DNA of 64,000 nucleotides from Nocardia goodfellowii (GCF_017875645.1 NZ_JAGGMR010000001.1:806001-870000), one strand, 5' to 3'. Shown: positions 27,709 to 36,823, counted from the stretch's first letter. The notes: generated from the letters alone by a model not told the origin. A program made the numbers and translations.

Positions 27709-28661
27709 CGGACGGCCTTCCAATAGGGCACGGTGTTCTCGTCGTCGAGCTTGTCGAAACCGGCTTCGACGGCCTGGCCGATCGTGACCGCACCCGGCTC
27801 GATGCCGCGCAGCTCACCGAGCATGCGCACACCCTCCTCGAGTTCGACCAGGGCCACCACATAGGGCAGCTGCCGGCCGGGGACCTTGGGCGCGTGCTGC
27901 ACGACGAAACTGAAGACGGTGCCGCGCCCGGAGGCCACCACATAGTCCGTCTGCTCCGCCTTGTCCTGCCACAGCGCGGGCACCGGCGGGTGCTGGAGGG
28001 TGCCGTCCGGCCGCCGCTGGATCCGCAGTTCGCCGAGTTTGGTTCCGGCCCAGAAGAATTCGGTATCCTTGGACACGGTCGGCCGCACGCGTGCGGCGAG
28101 ATCGTCGCCCGCGGCGTCCGGCTTCGGCGCGGATTTACCGGTGCCGGGCGCGAACTTCAGGATCCGGAACAGCATTTCGGTGACCAGCTCGTCCCCGACG
28201 TACCACGTGGTGCGGTAGGTGACGAACCAGCCTTCGCCGAGGCCGGTGCGCTTGGGCCCGACGATCTCGTCCAGCTTGCTGGTGACATGCACCTGCTCCC
28301 CCGGCCGCAGGTAGCGGTGATAGACCTGCTCACAGTTGGTGCCGACCACCGAGGTGAACCCGGCGTCGTCGAGCATCTGGTTGGTCGCGACCATCGGATC
28401 GTCGTCCGGCCGGACCCCGTTGAGCCCCAGCATGGTCCACACCTGCGCCATGGCGGGCGGCGCCACGATGCCCGGAAAGCCGGCCGCACGGGCCGCTTCC
28501 TCGTCGACGTAGATCGGGTTGGTGTCGCCGATGGCCTCGACCCAGTTGTTGATCATCGGCTGGTTCACCGGGTCGCGGGCGAGGCGCGGCGCGCACTCGC
28601 CCGCCGCGATGATCTTCTCACCGGCGGCCTGGATCGACTCCGGTGCAATACTTTCCGGCAC
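27705..28661 (-). CDS. chsH2: Steroid enoyl-CoA hydratase subunit ChsH2 with DUF35 domain
   Basis: A 318-residue two-domain protein. Residues ~20-180 form a MaoC hotdog (NNWVEAIGDTNPIYVDEEAARAAGFPGIVAPPAM, YLRPGEQVHVTSKLDEIVG). Residues ~200-318 form a DUF35 OB-fold (LRIQRRPDGTLQHPPVPALW, YVVASGRGTVFSFVVQH), the part that docks the Ltp2 aldolase. In the usual DUF35 arrangement zinc-binding Cys precede the OB-fold; none are evident here. It matches M. tuberculosis Rv3542c. There are 18 bp to the chsE2 stop upstream. Confidence 0.93.
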   Translation of the reverse strand: MPESIAPESIQAAGEKIIAAGECAPRLARDPVNQPMINNWVEAIGDTNPIYVDEEAARAAGFPGIVAPPAMAQVWTMLGLNGVRPDDDPMVATNQMLDDAGFTSVVGTNCEQVYHRYLRPGEQVHVTSKLDEIVGPKRTGLGEGWFVTYRTTWYVGDELVTEMLFRILKFAPGTGKSAPKPDAAGDDLAARVRPTVSKDTEFFWAGTKLGELRIQRRPDGTLQHPPVPALWQDKAEQTDYVVASGRGTVFSFVVQHAPKVPGRQLPYVVALVELEEGVRMLGELRGIEPGAVTIGQAVEAGFDKLDDENTVPYWKAVR

Positions 28662-28679
28662 GCCGGTCTCCTCGGATAG

Positions 28680-29849
28680 TTAGCGGGGTACCTTCGGCAA
28701 CTTCAGTCCGGCGGTGGCGACCAGTTCACGCATGATCTCGTTGACGCCGCCGCCGAAGGTGATCACCAGGTTCTGCTTGGTGCGCCGGTCCAGCCAGGTG
28801 AACAGTTCGGCGGTCTCCGGATCGGCTGCGTCGCCGTAGCTGCCGACGATCTCCTCGGCCAGCCGTCCGGCCTCCTGCACCGCCTCGGTGGAATAGACCT
28901 TGGTGGCCGACGCGTCCGCGATCACGCCCATCGGATCCGCCTCGGCGCTCTCCGCCTTCGCCGCGACCTGCCAGTTGAGCAGTTCATTGAGCCGGGTCAT
29001 GGCGTGGATGCGGCCGAGCGCGCGCTGCACGTCGGGCTTGCCGAGCAGGCCGCGCGGCTGGGCCCAGTCCCGGACCCGGTCGTAGAGTTGCTCGATCTTG
29101 CCGGACGGGCCCAGCCCCACCCGTTCGTGATTGAGCTGGGTGGTGATGAGTTTCCAACCCCGGTTCTCTTCTCCGACAAGCATGTTCGCGGGCACGCGGA
29201 CGTTGTCGAAGTAGGTGGCGTTGGTGTGGTGCGCGCCGTCGCAGGTGATGATCGGCGTCCAGGAGTAGCCCGGATCCTTGGTGTCCACGATCAAGATCGT
29301 GATGCCCCGATGCCGGGATTCCACCGATCCGGTGCGGCAGGCCAGCCAGATGTAGTCGGCCTCGTGCGCGCCGGTGGTGAAGGTCTTCTGCCCGTTGACG
29401 ATCCAGTCACCGTTCGCGTCGCGCACCGCGGCGGTGCGCAACGCGGCCAGATCCGTACCGGCGTCCGGTTCGGAGTAGCCGATCGCGAAATGGATGTCAC
29501 CGGACAGGATTCCGGGCAGGAACCGCTGCTTCTGCTCGGGGGTACCGAACGTCTGCAGGGTCGGGCCCACGGTCAGCAGCGTCACCAACGGCAGCGGCAC
29601 ATCCGCGCGCACCGCCTCGTTGTAGAAGATCTGCTGTTCGACCGCGCCGAAACCCTGACCGCCGTACTCCTTCGGCCAGCCCACCCCGAGCCAGCCGTCC
29701 CGGCCCATACGCTTGACCACCTCGCGGTAGGCGTCGCCGTGCCGGTTGACCCGCATCTCCGCCTCCTCCTCGGGAGTCACGAGACCGGTGAAGTAGGAAC
29801 GTAATTCGTCGCGCAGACGGCGCTGCTCGGTGGTCAGGTCGATGAACAT
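28680..29849 (-). CDS. chsE2: Steroid acyl-CoA dehydrogenase subunit ChsE2 (FadE29)
   Basis: ChsE2 is one half of the ChsE1-ChsE2 alpha2beta2 dehydrogenase that oxidises the three-carbon side chain of the C22 CoA thioester; in M. tuberculosis this subunit carries the catalytic Glu. The 389-residue protein has FAD-binding features IGYSEPDAGTDLAALRT and WIVNGQKTFTTGAHEADYIW, and a C-terminal helical domain ending in TFGGGVNEIMRELVA. The start MFIDLTTEQ at 29849 lies inside the end of chsE1, a 16-bp overlap. A longer frame starting at 29978 is low-complexity shadow of chsE1. It matches Rv3543c. Confidence 0.93.
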   Translation of the reverse strand: MFIDLTTEQRRLRDELRSYFTGLVTPEEEAEMRVNRHGDAYREVVKRMGRDGWLGVGWPKEYGGQGFGAVEQQIFYNEAVRADVPLPLVTLLTVGPTLQTFGTPEQKQRFLPGILSGDIHFAIGYSEPDAGTDLAALRTAAVRDANGDWIVNGQKTFTTGAHEADYIWLACRTGSVESRHRGITILIVDTKDPGYSWTPIITCDGAHHTNATYFDNVRVPANMLVGEENRGWKLITTQLNHERVGLGPSGKIEQLYDRVRDWAQPRGLLGKPDVQRALGRIHAMTRLNELLNWQVAAKAESAEADPMGVIADASATKVYSTEAVQEAGRLAEEIVGSYGDAADPETAELFTWLDRRTKQNLVITFGGGVNEIMRELVATAGLKLPKVPR

Positions 29850-30898
29850 CTGGCCCCCAATCGGTCGAGTCGGAACGACGCGCCGCCGAGCCAGCGGGCG
29901 ATGTCCTTGGCCTGTGAGTAGTAGCGGTGCATCGGGTGGGTCACGTCGACGCCGATGCCGCCGTGCAGGTGATGGCATTTCTGCATGGCCGCGGGCAGTT
30001 CCGAGGTCACGGTGTAGGCCAGTACCTCCAGATCATCGTCGATCCGCTCCTGGTGCTGCGGACTCGGATCCGGCTGCGCCAGCGCCCAATTCGCCGACAC
30101 CGCGGCCACGTGCAGGGTGCGCGAGACGACATACAGGTCGGCGATCTGCTGGGCGACCGCTTGGAATTCGGCCAGCGGCCGGTTGAACTGGTGCCGGGTG
30201 CGCAGATGCTCGGCGGTGAGCACCAGCGCGCCCTTGAGCAGGCCGTCCGCGACGGAGCCGATCGAGGCCACCGCGATGCGGTGCAGGTCGGCCAGGCCGC
30301 CGGGCAGCAACTGCTCGACCGGGATCGCCACCTCCTCGAGCCGTACCGAGCACTCCGGCATGCCGCCGGACACCGGCGAGGGGATCCGGCTCAGTCCTGG
30401 TGCATCCGAGTCGACCAGCGCCAGACCGGAATTCGTGGGAATCAGCAGCCAGCGTGCTTCCGCGGCGTAGGGCACCGCGACCTTGTGCCCGGTGATGCGC
30501 GCGGTATCGCCCTCGACCACCGCGGTCGTCTCCGGCTCGACCACGAACGGCGCGCCGGGTTCGCTCAACGCCGCGGTCAGGACCGCGCCCTCGGCCACCG
30601 CCGGGAACACCCGGTCGGCGACCTTGTCGGGTAGTGCGGCGATCAACGGCAGCAACGCGAACCCGAAGGTGGGCAGGGCGGGCACCGCGACCGCGTCGGT
30701 GGCGAGTTCGGTCAGCAGGACCGAGATTTCCGGTAGCCCCATGTCGTCGCCGCCGAAACGTTCCGGCAGCGCCACCGCCGGCAGTCCACTGCCGACCAGG
30801 CTCGGCCACAACGTGTAGTCACGCGCCGATTCCCGCTCCAGCAAACTCACGACGACTTCGGCTACCGCGTCGGGGCCTTCGTCCCTGGTGAAATCCAT
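29834..30898 (-). CDS. chsE1: Steroid acyl-CoA dehydrogenase subunit ChsE1 (FadE28)
   Basis: The second, non-catalytic half of the ChsE1-ChsE2 heterotetramer. The 354-residue protein has the acyl-CoA dehydrogenase fold: PSLVGSGLPAVALPERFGGDDMGL near residue 30, a beta domain with little of the usual FAD-contact signature, and the C-terminal helices LRTRHQFNRPLAEFQAVAQQIADLYV and KCHHLHGGIGVDVTHPMHRYYSQAKDIARWLGG. The start MDFTRDEG follows the fadE34 stop by 16 bp. It matches M. tuberculosis Rv3544c. Its end overlaps the chsE2 start by 16 bp. Confidence 0.92.
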   Translation of the reverse strand: MDFTRDEGPDAVAEVVVSLLERESARDYTLWPSLVGSGLPAVALPERFGGDDMGLPEISVLLTELATDAVAVPALPTFGFALLPLIAALPDKVADRVFPAVAEGAVLTAALSEPGAPFVVEPETTAVVEGDTARITGHKVAVPYAAEARWLLIPTNSGLALVDSDAPGLSRIPSPVSGGMPECSVRLEEVAIPVEQLLPGGLADLHRIAVASIGSVADGLLKGALVLTAEHLRTRHQFNRPLAEFQAVAQQIADLYVVSRTLHVAAVSANWALAQPDPSPQHQERIDDDLEVLAYTVTSELPAAMQKCHHLHGGIGVDVTHPMHRYYSQAKDIARWLGGASFRLDRLGARCSST

Positions 30899-30914
30899 GG
30901 TGATCTCCAGTTGC

Positions 30915-33038
30915 CTAGCTGTCCGCGTCACGCGGCAGGCCGAGAATCCGCTCGCCGGCGACCGTCAGCAGAATCTGCTCGGTCCCTCCGGCAATCGACA
31001 GACAGCGGGTGAGCAGGAATTCCTTGACTACATCGGTGTCCTGGGCGCCGGCGCCGCCGGCCGCCTCCACCGCGAATTCGGCCACCGCCTGCCGATGCCG
31101 CACGCCGACCAGCTTGCGCACGCTGCTCTGTGCTCCGGCATCGCCGCCCGCCAGTGTCTTGACCAGAGCGCGCTGCTCCAGCAACAACCCGGCGATTGCC
31201 TCGGCGACGAACCCGCCCAGCCGATCGTTGTGCAACTCCGCGCCCGGCCCGGTGGCGGGCAGCTTGGCGACCAGTTCCTCGAGAACCGGACCGATGCCGT
31301 TGCCGCCCATGGCGATCCGCTCCGCGGACAGCGTCGACCGCGCGATCTTCCAGCCGTTGTTCAGCGCACCGACCAGGCAGTCCTCCGGCACGAACACCTC
31401 GTCGAGGAACACCTCGCTGAACCGCGCCTCACCGGTGATCTGCTTCATCGGCCGCACGTCGACGCCGTTGCTGTGCATATCGACGAGGAAGTAGCTGATG
31501 CCTCGATGCTTGGGCGCGTCGGGGTCGGTGCGGGCCAGGCAGATGCCCCAATTCGCCTTGTCGCCAAGGGAAGTCCACACCTTCTGCCCGTTGAGCACCC
31601 AGCCGCCCTCGACCCGTTTCGCGGTGGTCCGCAGCGCGGCCAGATCCGAGCCGGCGCCCGGCTCCGAGAAGAGCTGGCACCACACGACTTCCTCCCGCAG
31701 CGTCGGCCAGGCGAAGCGCTCGACCTGCTCCGGGGTGCCGTGCTGCAGCAGCGTCGGGATGGCCCAGCCCGCGACGGCCAGGTCGGGCGGCTGTAGGCCG
31801 TGCTTGCGCAGTTCCTCCGAAATCACCAAGCCCGTCATAGGATTGGCGCTGCGGCCGTAGGGCGCGGGCCAGTGCGGCATGGCCAGCCCGGCCTCGACGA
31901 TCGCGGGGCCCTGCTGTTCCACCGGCAGCGCGGCGATCGCGGCCACCTCGGCGGCGTAATCCGCCACGGGAGCGTCGTCCACTGCCGCGAAAACCTGATC
32001 CGCCCCGGTGGTCCGGCGTTGTCCGGCCCGGGTCAGTTCGGTCACCCGGGCCCGCCAGCGCGCGGAACCACCGAGCAGCGCGCGCAGCGCGGTAGCCCGG
32101 CGCAGATAGAAATGCGCGTCGTGCTCCCAGGTGAATCCGATACCGCCGAGCACCTGAATACAATCCTTCGCGGTATCCACGGCGGCGTCCAGCGAGATCG
32201 CGGCGGCGATGGCGGCGGCGATCGGCAGTTCCGCGCCACCGTCGTCGGTCGCCGCGGCGGCATCGGCGGCGACCGCGCGAATCAACTCGGTCCGGCACAG
32301 CATCCATGCGCAAATATGTTTGAGCGCTTGAAAGGATCCGATTTTGCGGCCGAATTGCTCACGCACCTTGGCGTATTCGACCGCGGTCTCCAGGCACCAG
32401 CCCGCCAGCCCGGCGAGTTCGGCGGTGGCCAGCACCACGACGAGATTCTCGACGTCGTGCGGGGAGTCGAAGACCCGGTCCGCGGGCACCGGGACATCGA
32501 CGCAGTGCACTCGGGCCAGTGGCGTGCTCGAGTCGAGTGGCGCCAGCGCTTCCACCCGCAGCCCCTCGGCGTCCGGGGGCAGCAGGCACCACCGCGGTCC
32601 CTCCGGCGTTCGCACGCCCAGGAGCACCGAAGTGCCTGGGGCAGCGCCGAGTACCGAATTCCAGGCACCGTTCAGCAACACGGACTCGGATGCGGCTAGT
32701 ACACTCGGCGGGTCGAGCGCGACCCCGCACGGCATGTTCTCGTCGAGCGCGCCGGCGGTGACCAGATTCGCCAAAGCCGTTGTCAGGACGGGTCCGCCGA
32801 CCAGGTCGTGCGCCGCCTGTTCCACCAGTACGGCGAGGTCGGTCACCGTGCCACCGGCGCCACCCGCGTCCTCGGCGACCGCGACCCGGAAGATCCCGAG
32901 GTCGGCCAGCGCGGGCCAGTAGGCGTGCCAGAAGTTCGTGCCCTGGTCTCGCATTGTTGCAATTGGACGCACCGTTCCGGCCCATCCACGCATCGACTCC
33001 TGAACGGCTTTATGCTCGTCAGTGGTGGCGATGGTCAC
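30915..33038 (-). CDS. fadE34: Fused two-domain steroid acyl-CoA dehydrogenase FadE34 (ChsE3)
   Basis: A 707-residue protein made of two acyl-CoA dehydrogenase domains in one chain (about 1-345 and 370-707), mimicking the heterotetramers used elsewhere in steroid beta-oxidation. The first half is degenerate but keeps REQFGRKIGSFQALKHICAWM and QVLGGIGFTWEHDAHFYLRR. The second keeps the FAD site CQLFSEPGAGSDLAALRT, GGWVLNGQKVWTSLGDKANWGICLART and the closing LSIAGGTEQI. M. tuberculosis FadE34 (Rv3573c), beside kstR, has the same size and design and acts on longer side-chain steroid-CoAs. It starts at a GTG (VTIATTDEHK) and heads the leftward operon; the KstR box lies 35 bp upstream. Confidence 0.93.
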   Translation of the reverse strand: MTIATTDEHKAVQESMRGWAGTVRPIATMRDQGTNFWHAYWPALADLGIFRVAVAEDAGGAGGTVTDLAVLVEQAAHDLVGGPVLTTALANLVTAGALDENMPCGVALDPPSVLAASESVLLNGAWNSVLGAAPGTSVLLGVRTPEGPRWCLLPPDAEGLRVEALAPLDSSTPLARVHCVDVPVPADRVFDSPHDVENLVVVLATAELAGLAGWCLETAVEYAKVREQFGRKIGSFQALKHICAWMLCRTELIRAVAADAAAATDDGGAELPIAAAIAAAISLDAAVDTAKDCIQVLGGIGFTWEHDAHFYLRRATALRALLGGSARWRARVTELTRAGQRRTTGADQVFAAVDDAPVADYAAEVAAIAALPVEQQGPAIVEAGLAMPHWPAPYGRSANPMTGLVISEELRKHGLQPPDLAVAGWAIPTLLQHGTPEQVERFAWPTLREEVVWCQLFSEPGAGSDLAALRTTAKRVEGGWVLNGQKVWTSLGDKANWGICLARTDPDAPKHRGISYFLVDMHSNGVDVRPMKQITGEARFSEVFLDEVFVPEDCLVGALNNGWKIARSTLSAERIAMGGNGIGPVLEELVAKLPATGPGAELHNDRLGGFVAEAIAGLLLEQRALVKTLAGGDAGAQSSVRKLVGVRHRQAVAEFAVEAAGGAGAQDTDVVKEFLLTRCLSIAGGTEQILLTVAGERILGLPRDADS

Positions 33039-33073
33039 ACTCCGTACCGCCTTTCCGGCGTGACTCCCACACC

Positions 33074-33087
33074 TAGAACATGTTCTA
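33074..33087. promoter_or_regulatory. KstR operator between fadE34 and kstR
   Basis: TAGAACATGTTCTA is a perfect 14-bp palindrome and a full match to the KstR consensus. It lies 35 bp from the fadE34 start and 103 bp from the kstR start. It can control the leftward side-chain operon and provide KstR autoregulation. Confidence 0.88.
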
Positions 33088-33190
33088 ATATCCTAGCCCG
33101 GCGGAAGTCAAGAGACGTACCCTCCTACCGGACGCAACCGCGCATGCCAGCCAGCCGACGAAACGACGTTTCAGGAAAGGACTTTCACCT

Positions 33191-33841
33191 ATGGCCAGTC
33201 CATCCCGATCGCAGGCCGCCGACACGAACTCAGCGCGGCCCGCGACGGTGACCACTCTCAGCGAGGACGAACTGAGTTCGGCAGCGCAGCGCGAACGGCG
33301 CAAGCGGATCTTGGACGCGACGCTGGCACTGGCCTCCAAGGGCGGATACGACGCGGTGCAGATGCGCGCCGTCGCCGAACGCGCGGACGTCGCGGTGGGC
33401 ACGCTGTACCGGTACTTCCCCTCCAAGGTGCACCTGCTGGTCTCGGCGCTCTCGCGCGAGTTCGAGCAGATCGAAGGCAAACGCCGCCAGCTTGCCGGCG
33501 AGACGCCCCGCGAGCGCATGCACCTGCTGCTCACCTCGATCACCCGGATGATGCAGCGCGACCCGCTGCTCACCGAGGCCATGACCCGCGCCTTCATGTT
33601 CGCCGACGCGTCGGCGGCCGCGGAGGTCGATCGGGTCGGCAAAGTGATGGATCGGGTGTTCGCGCGCGCCATGAACGACGGCGAACCGACCGAGCGTCAG
33701 CTGGCCATCGCCCGCGTCATCAGTGACGTGTGGCTGTCGAATCTGGTGGCCTGGCTCACCCGCCGCGCTTCTGCGACCGATGTCACAGACCGGCTGGAAC
33801 TGACCGTCGATCTGCTGCTCGGCGACCAGGCTGCGAAATAG
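33191..33841 (+). CDS. kstR: TetR-family repressor of cholesterol catabolism KstR
   Basis: KstR is the master repressor of the cholesterol regulon, released by 3-oxo-4-cholestenoyl-CoA-type ligands. The 216-residue protein has an N-terminal TetR HTH (AQRERRKRILDATLALASKGGYDAVQMRAVAERADVAVGTLYRYFPSK, about residues 32-80), nearly identical to M. tuberculosis KstR (Rv3574). The all-helical ligand domain ends in VISDVWLSNLVAWLTRRASATDV, also KstR-typical. It carries ~20 extra N-terminal residues compared with the mycobacterial protein. AGGAAAGGA precedes the ATG. It is monocistronic, followed by a strong terminator. Confidence 0.96.
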   Translation: MASPSRSQAADTNSARPATVTTLSEDELSSAAQRERRKRILDATLALASKGGYDAVQMRAVAERADVAVGTLYRYFPSKVHLLVSALSREFEQIEGKRRQLAGETPRERMHLLLTSITRMMQRDPLLTEAMTRAFMFADASAAAEVDRVGKVMDRVFARAMNDGEPTERQLAIARVISDVWLSNLVAWLTRRASATDVTDRLELTVDLLLGDQAAK

Positions 33842-33874
33842 CCAGCACCTCTGGACGCCGGTTCGTTCGTGTTC

Positions 33875-33924
33875 GGTAGCCCCGTGGGCCCACAACTGTG
33901 CGGCCACGGGGCTACCGTGGTTTT
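33875..33924 (+). terminator. Rho-independent terminator of kstR
   Basis: GGTAGCCCCGTGG and CCACGGGGCTACC form a perfect 13-bp stem around a 16-base loop, followed by GTGGTTTT. It lies 33 bp after the kstR stop. Confidence 0.85.
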
Positions 33925-34232
33925 ATGCCGACTGAACCACATAACGGCAACCAGCCCGCGAACGATAATGTCCAGCAGAGCGACTCATTTCCGGCAAAAA
34001 CACCGAACCGCCGTAATTCTTGTACCGGCGGGGTCGCACTCGATCTTGGTAACGTGGCCCGAGCCGCGCCGGTCGCCGGTTACCGGCGAGTTACCTGCTT
34101 GTTAACTGGGAATATCGGCCTCCGCACACGCAATCCTGCGCACGCACACCGGCGCGTTGCCGTGCGGCAAATTCAACACAGTATTGTTCTGCCCGCCCCC
34201 GTATTAACTCCTCCGATCACTAGGTTGGATGC
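33925..34232. other. Non-coding gap between kstR and the trehalose gene
   Basis: No convincing gene is seen in this 308-bp stretch. It is less GC-rich than its surroundings, with several A/T patches (CATAACGG, GTTAACTGGGAATA, GTATTAACTCC), which fits a promoter region for the OtsB-GH15 gene. The short open frames in it lack ribosome sites and have poor codon use. Confidence 0.5.
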
Positions 34233-36803
34233 GTGAGCGCACAGGATCTGCCACAAGAACTTCGCCGTGCTTTGTCCACGGTCGCGCGCGAGCCACGGCT
34301 CTTGGTCGCATCGGACTACGACGGGACCATCGCGCCCATCGTCTCCGACCCGGCAAAAGCGTATCCCCACCGGGAATCGGTGAGCGCGCTACGCGCCCTC
34401 GCCGGCCTGACCGGGACTACCGCCGCCGTCATCTCGGGTCGCGCGCTGCGCGACCTCGCCGCACTGTCCCGATTGCCCGTCGAGGTGCAACTGATCGGTA
34501 GTCACGGTTCGGAATTCGATGTCGGCTTCGTGCACGCGATCGATAGCGACGCCCGGCAACTACTGCAAGAGGTACAGACGTCGCTGACCCAGATCGCCGA
34601 AGACAATCCCGGCGCCTCGGTCGAGGTGAAACCGGCCAGCGTGGCCCTGCATGTCCGCAACGCCAGCCCCGAAATCGGCCGCCGCGCACTGAATTCCGTG
34701 CGCCAAGGCCCGGCCTGCTGGGTCGGCGTGCAGACCACCGAGGGTAAACAGGTCATCGAACTAGCCGTGATCCCGACCGACAAGGGCACCGCGCTGGACA
34801 CCATCCGGCATCAGGAGGGCGCGACCGCGGCGGTCTTCTTCGGTGACGACGTCACCGATGAGAAGGCCTTCCGCGTGCTGTCCGGGCCCGACCTGGGCAT
34901 CAAGGTCGGCGACGGCGAGAGCCTGGCCCGGTTCCGCGTCGACAGCACCGAAATGGTTTCCAAGGCACTGGCTTTCCTGCTCGAGGAACGCCGCACCTGG
35001 TTGGCCGGTGCCAGCGCCCCCCGAATCGAACGGCTGACCATGCTGGCCAGCCCTCGCTCGGTCGCACTGCTCACCCCCGACGCCACGGTGACCTGGTTCT
35101 GTCATCCGGAACCGGATTCGGCCGCGGTGTTCGCACATCTGCTCGGCGGGCCGCAGGCCGGCCACTTCAGCATCGCGCCGCAGCGCGCCGGACTCCCGCT
35201 GTCGCAGCGCTACGTCGACGGCACCATGACCGTCGAGACCCGTTGGGCGAGTTTGGGAGTCATCGACTACCTGCCGCACGACGTGAACCCCGACCGGACC
35301 GATCTGACCCGGGTGATCACCGGTGACGCGAAGGCGGTCGTCACTTTCGCGCCGCGTCCGGAATTCGGCCAGGTGCCGGTGAGCATCCAGTGCGAGCCCA
35401 CCGGGCTGCGCGTGCTCGGCACCAACGATCCGATGGTGCTGCGCTCCCCCGGCGTGCAGTGGCAGATCGACACCGACGGCACCCACGATGTCGCCACCGC
35501 GGTCGTGGACCCCTCGAACGGACCGATCGTGCTGGAACTGCGCTGCGGTACACAGGATCTCGCGCCCGCGATGACCGCCGAGCCGAAGCGCCGGCAGCAG
35601 GCCGAGCAGTACTGGACCCAGTGGGCCGGCCGGCTCGAATTGCCTTCGCTCAAACCGGATCTGATGAAGCGCTCGGCGCTGACGCTGCGCGGCCTGGTGC
35701 ACGCGCCCTCCGGGTCCATCCTCGCCGCGGCCACCACATCGCTGCCGGAAGACCTCGGCGGCGTCCGCAACTGGGACTACCGCTACTGCTGGCTCCGCGA
35801 CGCCGCGCTGACCGCGTCCGCGCTCGTCTCGCTCGGGTCCCTCGAGGAGGCCGAGAACTTCCTCGGCTGGGTGCACCGGGTCCTGGAAACGCTGCCGGGT
35901 CCCGAGCGGTTGCACCCGCTGTACACCATCTACGGCGAGACCCTGCCCCCGGAAGCGGTCATCGACCAGCTGCCCGGCTATGCGGGTTCGCGCCCGGTCC
36001 GCGTCGGCAACGCGGCGAATATGCAGGTGCAGCTCGACGTGTTCGGCCCGATCGTCGACCTCATCGCGACGCTGGCGCACGCGCGCGAACGGCAGGGCAG
36101 CACCAACCCGGCCGAGACGCTGCCGGACGCGGACTGGGAACTCGTGCACGCCATGTGCTCGGCGGTGCAGCGGCGCTGGACCGAGCCCGATCACGGCATC
36201 TGGGAGATCCGCGGCAACCCGCGGCACCACGTGTACTCGAAGGTGATGGGCTGGCTCACCGTCGACCGGGCCATCACCCTGGCGCAGAAGTTCGACCGGA
36301 CCGTGGACCCGGCCTGGGTCGAGCTGCGCGACACCATCGCCGACGAGGTGAAGACCAAGGGCTGGAACGACGAGGTGCAGTCGTACACGGCCGCCTACGA
36401 CGGCACCGACCTGGACGCCGCGACGCTGCACATCGGCTTGAGCGGGCTCATCGACCCCTCCGATCCGCGGTTCGCGGCGACCGTCGTGGCCACCGAGGCG
36501 GAGCTGCGCAGCGGCTCGACCGTCTACCGGTACCACCACGACGACGGGCTGCCCGGTGGCGAGGGTGGCTTCCACCTGTGCGCGGCCTGGCTGGTCGAGG
36601 CCTATCTACTGATCGGCAAACGTTCCGACGCCGAGGCATTGTTCGCTCAGCTGGTAGACGTGGCGGGCCCGACCGGCCTGCTCAGCGAGGAATACGACCC
36701 GGTTGCGGAGCGGTCGCTGGGCAACCATCCGCAGGCCTACAGCCACCTCGGCCTGCTGCGCTGTGCCCAGCTGCTCGGCCAGCCCGCCGACGTCCTCGTC
36801 TGA
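34233..36803 (+). CDS. Fusion of trehalose-6-phosphate phosphatase (OtsB) and GH15 trehalase-like domain
   Basis: An 856-residue two-domain enzyme. Residues ~1-250 are an HAD phosphatase of the OtsB type: motif I ASDYDGTIAPI (D28, D30), motif II AVISGRALRD, VEVKPASVALHVRN and motif IV FFGDDVTDEKAF. This would dephosphorylate trehalose-6-phosphate. Residues ~265-856 form a glycoside hydrolase 15 domain with NWDYRYCWLRDAALTASALV, the first catalytic Glu region GIWEIRGNPRHHVYSKVMGWL, and LLSEEYDP, the second. Mycobacterial GH15 proteins include trehalase. So one chain may make trehalose and also cleave it, or the GH15 part has another substrate. It starts at GTG 34233 with a weak ribosome site and is monocistronic. 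M. tuberculosis OtsB1 is a different OtsB-GH65 fusion. Confidence 0.88.
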   Translation: MSAQDLPQELRRALSTVAREPRLLVASDYDGTIAPIVSDPAKAYPHRESVSALRALAGLTGTTAAVISGRALRDLAALSRLPVEVQLIGSHGSEFDVGFVHAIDSDARQLLQEVQTSLTQIAEDNPGASVEVKPASVALHVRNASPEIGRRALNSVRQGPACWVGVQTTEGKQVIELAVIPTDKGTALDTIRHQEGATAAVFFGDDVTDEKAFRVLSGPDLGIKVGDGESLARFRVDSTEMVSKALAFLLEERRTWLAGASAPRIERLTMLASPRSVALLTPDATVTWFCHPEPDSAAVFAHLLGGPQAGHFSIAPQRAGLPLSQRYVDGTMTVETRWASLGVIDYLPHDVNPDRTDLTRVITGDAKAVVTFAPRPEFGQVPVSIQCEPTGLRVLGTNDPMVLRSPGVQWQIDTDGTHDVATAVVDPSNGPIVLELRCGTQDLAPAMTAEPKRRQQAEQYWTQWAGRLELPSLKPDLMKRSALTLRGLVHAPSGSILAAATTSLPEDLGGVRNWDYRYCWLRDAALTASALVSLGSLEEAENFLGWVHRVLETLPGPERLHPLYTIYGETLPPEAVIDQLPGYAGSRPVRVGNAANMQVQLDVFGPIVDLIATLAHARERQGSTNPAETLPDADWELVHAMCSAVQRRWTEPDHGIWEIRGNPRHHVYSKVMGWLTVDRAITLAQKFDRTVDPAWVELRDTIADEVKTKGWNDEVQSYTAAYDGTDLDAATLHIGLSGLIDPSDPRFAATVVATEAELRSGSTVYRYHHDDGLPGGEGGFHLCAAWLVEAYLLIGKRSDAEALFAQLVDVAGPTGLLSEEYDPVAERSLGNHPQAYSHLGLLRCAQLLGQPADVLV

Positions 36804-36823
36804 CAGTTTCACCGTTCGACCGA

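Noticed and set aside
33869..34236. Small open frames between kstR and the trehalose gene
   Set aside because: They overlap the kstR terminator, lack ribosome sites and resemble no protein; treated as a promoter region.
34761..36575. 604-codon minus-strand frame inside the OtsB-GH15 gene
   Set aside because: It is antisense to a well-supported two-domain enzyme; composition is Gly/Arg/His-rich and no family is seen.
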